NCBI RefSeq assembly: GCF_039521325.1
Contig: NZ_BAAACD010000029.1
Strand: one strand, 5' to 3'
DNA length: 64,000 bases
Source: Clostridium_X cadaveris
GTDB taxonomy: Bacteria > Bacillota > Clostridia > Clostridiales > Clostridiaceae
Position numbers and translations under genes: made by a program
In this document: positions 59,939-64,000 of the stretch, one piece after another
Numbering within the stretch: position 1 is the first letter of the stretch
Layout of the letters: every line of letters begins with the position of its first letter
Notes under the pieces: generated by a model
Database searches by the model: none
Seen by the model: only the letters and a program-made list of their open reading frames with translations
Told to the model about the DNA's origin: nothing

Positions 59939-59965
59939 AAAAGGAGTCTATAGACTCCTTTTTTA
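59939..59965 (+). terminator. Terminator after rpiR-family gene
   Basis: AAAAGGAGTCTATAGACTCC is nearly palindromic and is followed by TTTTTT. Confidence 0.9.
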
Positions 59966-59980
59966 TATGCAGCTAAATTA

Positions 59981-60009
59981 TTGACAGTACCTTTTCTAAG
60001 CTATACTAT
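59981..60009 (+). promoter_or_regulatory. Sigma-A type promoter for flavoprotein gene
   Basis: TTGACA (59981-59986) is a perfect -35, and TACTAT (60004-60009) lies 17 bases on; an alternative -10, TATACT, starts at 60002. The coding start is about 40 bases downstream. Confidence 0.68.
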
Positions 60010-60047
60010 AGATATGTTACACAAGTAATCATGGGAGTTGAAGAAAT

Positions 60048-61268
60048 ATGAGTAAAGTTATAGTAATTGGAGCAGGTCCGGCCGGAATGATGGCGGCTTT
60101 AGAAGCTTCAAAAAAACATGAAGTCACATTAATAGAAAAAAATGAGAAGATCGGAAAGAAATTATATATAACAGGTAAAGGTAGATGTAATGTAACAAAT
60201 GCAAAGGATATAGGAGAATTTTTTGATAACATACCTGGAAATCCTTATTTTTTGTATAGTGCATTGTACTCATTTACGAATCAGGATACAATTAGCCTTT
60301 TAGAAAATTTAGGAGTTTCTCTAAAAGTAGAAAGGGGAGACAGAGTATTTCCAAAATCAGATAAGTCATCTGATATAATAAATGCTTTTCAAAAGGCTTT
60401 AATAGATAATGGTGTTAATATAAAATTAAATAGTAAAGTAACTAACGTACATTATTCTAATAATAAAATTCAATATATAGAAGTAAATAATAATACAAAA
60501 GTATATGCAGATTATTTTATAATGTGTACTGGAGGTATATCTTATCCTCAAACTGGTTCTACAGGAGATGGGCTGAAGTATAGCAAACTTATGGGGCACA
60601 AGATTATAGAAACTAAAGGCTCTCTAGTTCCAATTCAGCTCAAAGAATCTTTTGTAAAAGAACTGCAAGGTCTTTCTTTAAAAAATGTTGAGATAAAAAT
60701 TCTTGAAGGTAAAAATTTAGTGTATAAAAATTTTGGAGAAATGCTATTTACTCATTTTGGAGTGTCTGGTCCTATAGTACTTACTGGAAGTAGATATATT
60801 GAAGAAGGTAGAAAGTACACTATTAAGATAAATCTTAAGCCAGCTCTTAATGAAAAGGAACTTGATGAGAGAATTCAAAGAGACTTTACAAAGAATATAA
60901 ATAAGGATTTTAAAAATGCCCTTGATGAATTGCTTCCTCAAAAGATTATACCTACAATAATAAGATTAAGCGAAATTGATGAGAATAAGAAAATAAACTC
61001 AATAACAAGAGCAGAAAGAAAAAAATTGGTAAATTTAATACATGAGCTTACATTTGATGTAGAAAAATTACGACCTATAGATGAAGCAATAGTCACTGCT
61101 GGAGGAGTGGATATTGATGAAATAGATCCCTCTACAATGAAATCTAAAATAGTAGATAATCTATATTTTGCAGGAGAAGTCATGGATGTTGATGCTTTTA
61201 CTGGAGGATATAACGTTCAAATTGCTTTTTCTACAGGCTACTTGGCAGGAAATAAGCTTGGAAAATAA
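60048..61268 (+). CDS. HI0933-family NAD(P)/FAD-dependent oxidoreductase
   Basis: The 406-residue flavoprotein has a dinucleotide motif VIGAGPAGMMAALEA (5-19), KLYITGKGRCNVTNA (about 43-57) and a second FAD contact GEVMDVDAFTGGYN near the C-terminus. It belongs to the HI0933/YtfP (BaiN-like) family, whose physiological substrate is mostly unknown. It begins a run towards cmk and ispH-S1, an arrangement seen in many clostridia. Confidence 0.88.
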   Translation: MSKVIVIGAGPAGMMAALEASKKHEVTLIEKNEKIGKKLYITGKGRCNVTNAKDIGEFFDNIPGNPYFLYSALYSFTNQDTISLLENLGVSLKVERGDRVFPKSDKSSDIINAFQKALIDNGVNIKLNSKVTNVHYSNNKIQYIEVNNNTKVYADYFIMCTGGISYPQTGSTGDGLKYSKLMGHKIIETKGSLVPIQLKESFVKELQGLSLKNVEIKILEGKNLVYKNFGEMLFTHFGVSGPIVLTGSRYIEEGRKYTIKINLKPALNEKELDERIQRDFTKNINKDFKNALDELLPQKIIPTIIRLSEIDENKKINSITRAERKKLVNLIHELTFDVEKLRPIDEAIVTAGGVDIDEIDPSTMKSKIVDNLYFAGEVMDVDAFTGGYNVQIAFSTGYLAGNKLGK

Positions 61269-61355
61269 AAATTAAATTATAAAAGCAAAAGAACTTGTAG
61301 TATATTTGTGATATAATGTTTATGTGAAAAAGCGATATAGAAAGGCGGAAAAGAT

Positions 61356-62021
61356 ATGAATTTGTCAGTTGCTATTGATGGACCAGCTGGTGCTGGCAAA
61401 AGTACTATAGCTAAATTATTAGGAGAAAAATTCAACCTAATGTATATAAACACAGGCTCTATGTACAGAGCTGTTACATTAAAAGCTTTAGAAAACCATA
61501 TTAAAGCTGAAAACTTAAATGAATTAAACTCTTTAATGGATGATTTATCTATGCATTTTGAAAATGACAGACTTATATTAAACGGAGTAGACGTTAATGA
61601 CGAATTAACTGTTCCAAAGATAAGCAATAATGTATCAGCATATGCTTCCATAAAAGAAGTAAGAGAAAAGCTAGTTAAGCTTCAGCAAAATATAGCTGAA
61701 AATTTCAATGTTATTATGGACGGACGAGATATAGGTACAGTTGTTTTAAAAAATGCTACATTCAAATTCTTTTTAACAGCAACTCCAGAAGAGAGAGCTG
61801 ATAGGAGATATAAGGAACTAATTTCAAAGGGAATTAACAGTAATTATGATGAAATTCTTCAAGATATAAAAAGACGTGATTATATAGATTCTCATAGAGA
61901 TATAGATCCATTAAAAAAAGCAGATGATGCTATAGAGATTGATACAACTGGATTAGGTATATCCGAAGTAGTAGATAAAATGGCATGCATTATTGAAGAA
62001 ACTTTAAAGGAGATTAATTAA
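61356..62021 (+). CDS. cmk: Cytidylate kinase
   Basis: Cmk phosphorylates CMP and dCMP. The 221-residue protein has P-loop GPAGAGKS (9-16), NTGSMYRAVT, and MDGRDIGTVVL (about 126-136). AAGGCGG lies upstream of the ATG. It is followed after 5 bases by ispH-S1; cmk next to rpsA-like genes is widely conserved. Confidence 0.96.
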   Translation: MNLSVAIDGPAGAGKSTIAKLLGEKFNLMYINTGSMYRAVTLKALENHIKAENLNELNSLMDDLSMHFENDRLILNGVDVNDELTVPKISNNVSAYASIKEVREKLVKLQQNIAENFNVIMDGRDIGTVVLKNATFKFFLTATPEERADRRYKELISKGINSNYDEILQDIKRRDYIDSHRDIDPLKKADDAIEIDTTGLGISEVVDKMACIIEETLKEIN

Positions 62022-62026
62022 TATTG

Positions 62027-63931
62027 ATGGATAAGCAAGTAATTTTAGCATCAAATGCAGGATTTTGTTTTGGGGTTAAAAGAGCAGTTGATGAGGCTTT
62101 GGAAGTAAAGAGGCAGCATCCTGGTATTACTGTTTATACTTTAGGACCGTTAATACATAACTCACATGCGGTAAATTTTTTAAAAGATAAAAATATTGAG
62201 CCTATGGAATTAGGTAATATTGAACATTTAAAACCAAATGATTTTATAATAATAAGATCTCACGGTATACCAAAAGACATATATGAGTATTTGAAGGAAA
62301 AAAAGCTCAATATAATAGATGCTACATGTCCTTTTGTAACAAAAATTCAGAAAAAAGCTGAAGAGTATTATAAAAAAGGTTACAAAATAATTATAGTTGG
62401 AGATGGTAATCATCCAGAAGTTATAGGAATCAACGGATGGTGCAACAATTCATCGATATTCTATAAGAATGGTGAATTTAGTGAAGAGCTGCCTAACAAA
62501 GTATGTGTTTTGTCACAAACTACTGAAAAACAGGAGAACTTTGAGAAGGCTATCCAATATGTATCAAAACACTGTAAGGAATTTGTAGCGTTTAATACAA
62601 TATGCTCTGCAACAAATGAAAGACAGACAAGTGCAACTGAATTATCAAGTAAAGTTGATGCAATGATAGTTCTTGGTGGAAAAAACAGTTCCAATACTAC
62701 TAAGTTGTATGAAATATGTCTTAATAATTGCAGCAACACTATTCATGTAGAATCTGCACAGGATATTCCTGAAAGTTTTCTTAACGGAGAGAATTTTAAA
62801 AAAATTGGTATTACAGCTGGTGCATCTACACCAGATTGGATTATAAAGGAGGCTATAAATAAAATGAATAATGAAAATGTTATGGATATGAACGATGTTA
62901 TGAATTATATGGACGAAAATGAAAGAAAAATCTATGTTGGCCAAAAAATCAAGGGAATTATTGTTTCTATGAATAATGATGGCATATACGTAAATATAAA
63001 CTATAAGGTTGAAGGTATAATTCCAACAACTGAAATCTCAATTGAAGAAGTTAATAGCTTTAAAATGGGTGATGAAATAGAAGCAAAGGTAATACAAAGA
63101 GTCAACGAAAATGGAAATGTAGTTTTATCAAGAATAGAAGTAGAGAAAGAAGTTTCTTTATCTGAGTTAAAAGCTCATTTTGAAAACAAAGAGAATATAA
63201 ATGTTACTATAAAAGAAGAAATTAAGGGCGGTCTTATAACAACCTATAAAGGAATAAACTTATTCTTACCTGCATCTTTAGTAGATTTATATCACGTAGA
63301 TAAGCTAAGCGATTATATTGGAAAAGAACTTGAAGTAAGTATAATAGAATTTGTAGAAGGTAAGAGAGAAAACAAGATGGTAGTTTCAAGAAAAGCTATC
63401 TTAGTAAAAGAAAAAGAAGAAATAGAAGCAAAAGCGTGGGAAAACTTTGAATTAGGTGAAACTTATGAAGGTACTGTAAAAAGAATTGCAAACTTCGGTG
63501 CTTTTGTAGAAGTAAATGGAGTAGACGGACTTTTACACCTTTCAGAAATGAGCTGGGGTAAAATAGATAATCCTAAGAGCATTTTAAAAATCAATGAAAA
63601 GATTAAAGTTAAAATTATAGCTTTAGATAAAGAAAATAAAAAGCTTTCTTTAAGTGTTAAGGCATTATTAGAAAATCCTTGGAATGATATATGTGACAAA
63701 TACCCTGAAGGTAATATAGCTCTTGGTAAAGTGGTTAGATTTGCAAGTTTTGGAGCTTTCATTGAATTAGAACCAGGAGTAGATGGACTAGTTCACTTAT
63801 CAGAAATAAGCCATAAGAGAATTGAAAAAGCAGATGAAATGCTTTCTATTGGGGAAAATGTTAAAGTAAAAATATTAAAAGTTGACAAAGAAAATAAGAA
63901 GATCTCTTTAAGCATTAAAGCTACAGAATAA
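62027..63931 (+). CDS. ispH: IspH fused to four S1 RNA-binding domains
   Basis: Residues 1-280 are 4-hydroxy-3-methylbut-2-enyl diphosphate reductase, the last MEP-pathway enzyme, with the three [4Fe-4S] cysteines C14, C101 and C193. Residues 302-634 hold four S1 repeats (about 302-370, 387-456, 476-546 and 562-631). The last two are the most canonical, with VKRIANFGAFVEVNGVDGLL. The S1 half resembles ribosomal protein bS1. Such fusions are known in clostridia, so this is not a frameshift artefact. The ATG at 62027 is used; a TTG 3 bases before is possible. With dxs and ispA in the same window, three isoprenoid genes are present. Confidence 0.95.
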   Translation: MDKQVILASNAGFCFGVKRAVDEALEVKRQHPGITVYTLGPLIHNSHAVNFLKDKNIEPMELGNIEHLKPNDFIIIRSHGIPKDIYEYLKEKKLNIIDATCPFVTKIQKKAEEYYKKGYKIIIVGDGNHPEVIGINGWCNNSSIFYKNGEFSEELPNKVCVLSQTTEKQENFEKAIQYVSKHCKEFVAFNTICSATNERQTSATELSSKVDAMIVLGGKNSSNTTKLYEICLNNCSNTIHVESAQDIPESFLNGENFKKIGITAGASTPDWIIKEAINKMNNENVMDMNDVMNYMDENERKIYVGQKIKGIIVSMNNDGIYVNINYKVEGIIPTTEISIEEVNSFKMGDEIEAKVIQRVNENGNVVLSRIEVEKEVSLSELKAHFENKENINVTIKEEIKGGLITTYKGINLFLPASLVDLYHVDKLSDYIGKELEVSIIEFVEGKRENKMVVSRKAILVKEKEEIEAKAWENFELGETYEGTVKRIANFGAFVEVNGVDGLLHLSEMSWGKIDNPKSILKINEKIKVKIIALDKENKKLSLSVKALLENPWNDICDKYPEGNIALGKVVRFASFGAFIELEPGVDGLVHLSEISHKRIEKADEMLSIGENVKVKILKVDKENKKISLSIKATE

Positions 63932-63933
63932 TG

Positions 63934-63981
63934 GGAATGTAGATAGATTTGTGTAAATCAAATCTACTACATTCCTTTTTT
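63934..63981 (+). terminator. Terminator after ispH-S1
   Basis: GGAATGTAG plus TAGATTTG pairs with CAAATCTA plus CTACATTCC (63959-63975) around TGTAAAT, followed by TTTTTT. Confidence 0.9.
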
Positions 63982-64000
63982 GTATGTTTTGATGGTAGAT

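Noticed and set aside
1..64000. CRISPR arrays, rRNA and tRNA genes
   Set aside because: I looked for regularly spaced direct repeats and for conserved rRNA or tRNA segments (such as the GGTTCGAATCC arm) and saw none that I could support.

Overview
The window reads as a low-GC, spore-forming Firmicute, most likely Clostridium sensu stricto. The evidence is very A+T-rich DNA, AGGAGG-type ribosome binding sites, a complete spoIIIAA-AH operon with spo0A, spoIVB, spoIIM and gerW-type genes, a clostridial nusB-folD-xseAB-ispA-dxs-tlyA-nadK-argR-recN cluster, and an ispH-S1 domain fusion. I saw no rRNA, tRNA or CRISPR array. All calls come from reading the sequence; no database search was run.

Layout. 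0.1-4.1 kb: yggS-like gene, sepF, ylmH-like gene, divIVA, lspA, rluD-type synthase (division-site and housekeeping cluster). 4.1-6.2 kb: pyrR and a uracil permease, each preceded by a PyrR-binding loop. 6.3-9.1 kb: a THUMP methyltransferase convergent with rqcH. 9.2-15.4 kb (minus strand): a cobalamin riboswitch and terminator controlling a five-gene Opp/Nik-type ABC importer with a SAM methyltransferase as last gene. 15.5-17.5 kb: dapF and a lipoprotein. 17.5-23.4 kb: a compact type IV pilus / type II secretion-like operon (ATPase, platform protein, three prepilin-like proteins, a PilX-like protein, and three divergent small proteins in the PilM/N/O positions). 23.6-29.8 kb: efp, a zinc-ribbon protein and spoIIIAA-AH. 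29.9-39.8 kb: Asp23 family protein, then the ten-gene nusB to recN cluster. 40.0-42.2 kb: spoIVB and spo0A, the latter with a near-consensus sigma-H promoter.

42.3-47.3 kb is an accessory island inserted between spo0A and spoIIM. It holds a truncated tyrosine recombinase, a two-gene unit (small two-helix membrane protein plus caspase-family protease with an uncharacterised C-terminal domain), phage-type gene scraps, and an apparently intact IS3/IS150-type element. The protease plus membrane protein pair is my best candidate for an undescribed system. Its layout resembles protease-activated membrane effectors such as bacterial gasdermin systems, but that function is inference.

47.3-64 kb returns to core genes: spoIIM, a xerD-like recombinase with altered catalytic residues, pdp, two D,D-carboxypeptidases, scpAB, gerW-like gene and its DUF2953 partner, an M24B aminopeptidase, a Cys/Asn-rich small protein, rluB-type synthase, mnmM, an RpiR regulator, a flavoprotein, cmk and ispH-S1.

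Other points of note are a FolD whose catalytic lysine is glutamine, a XerD with Arg-to-Lys and His-to-Tyr changes in its active site, and two different-looking PyrR control sites.
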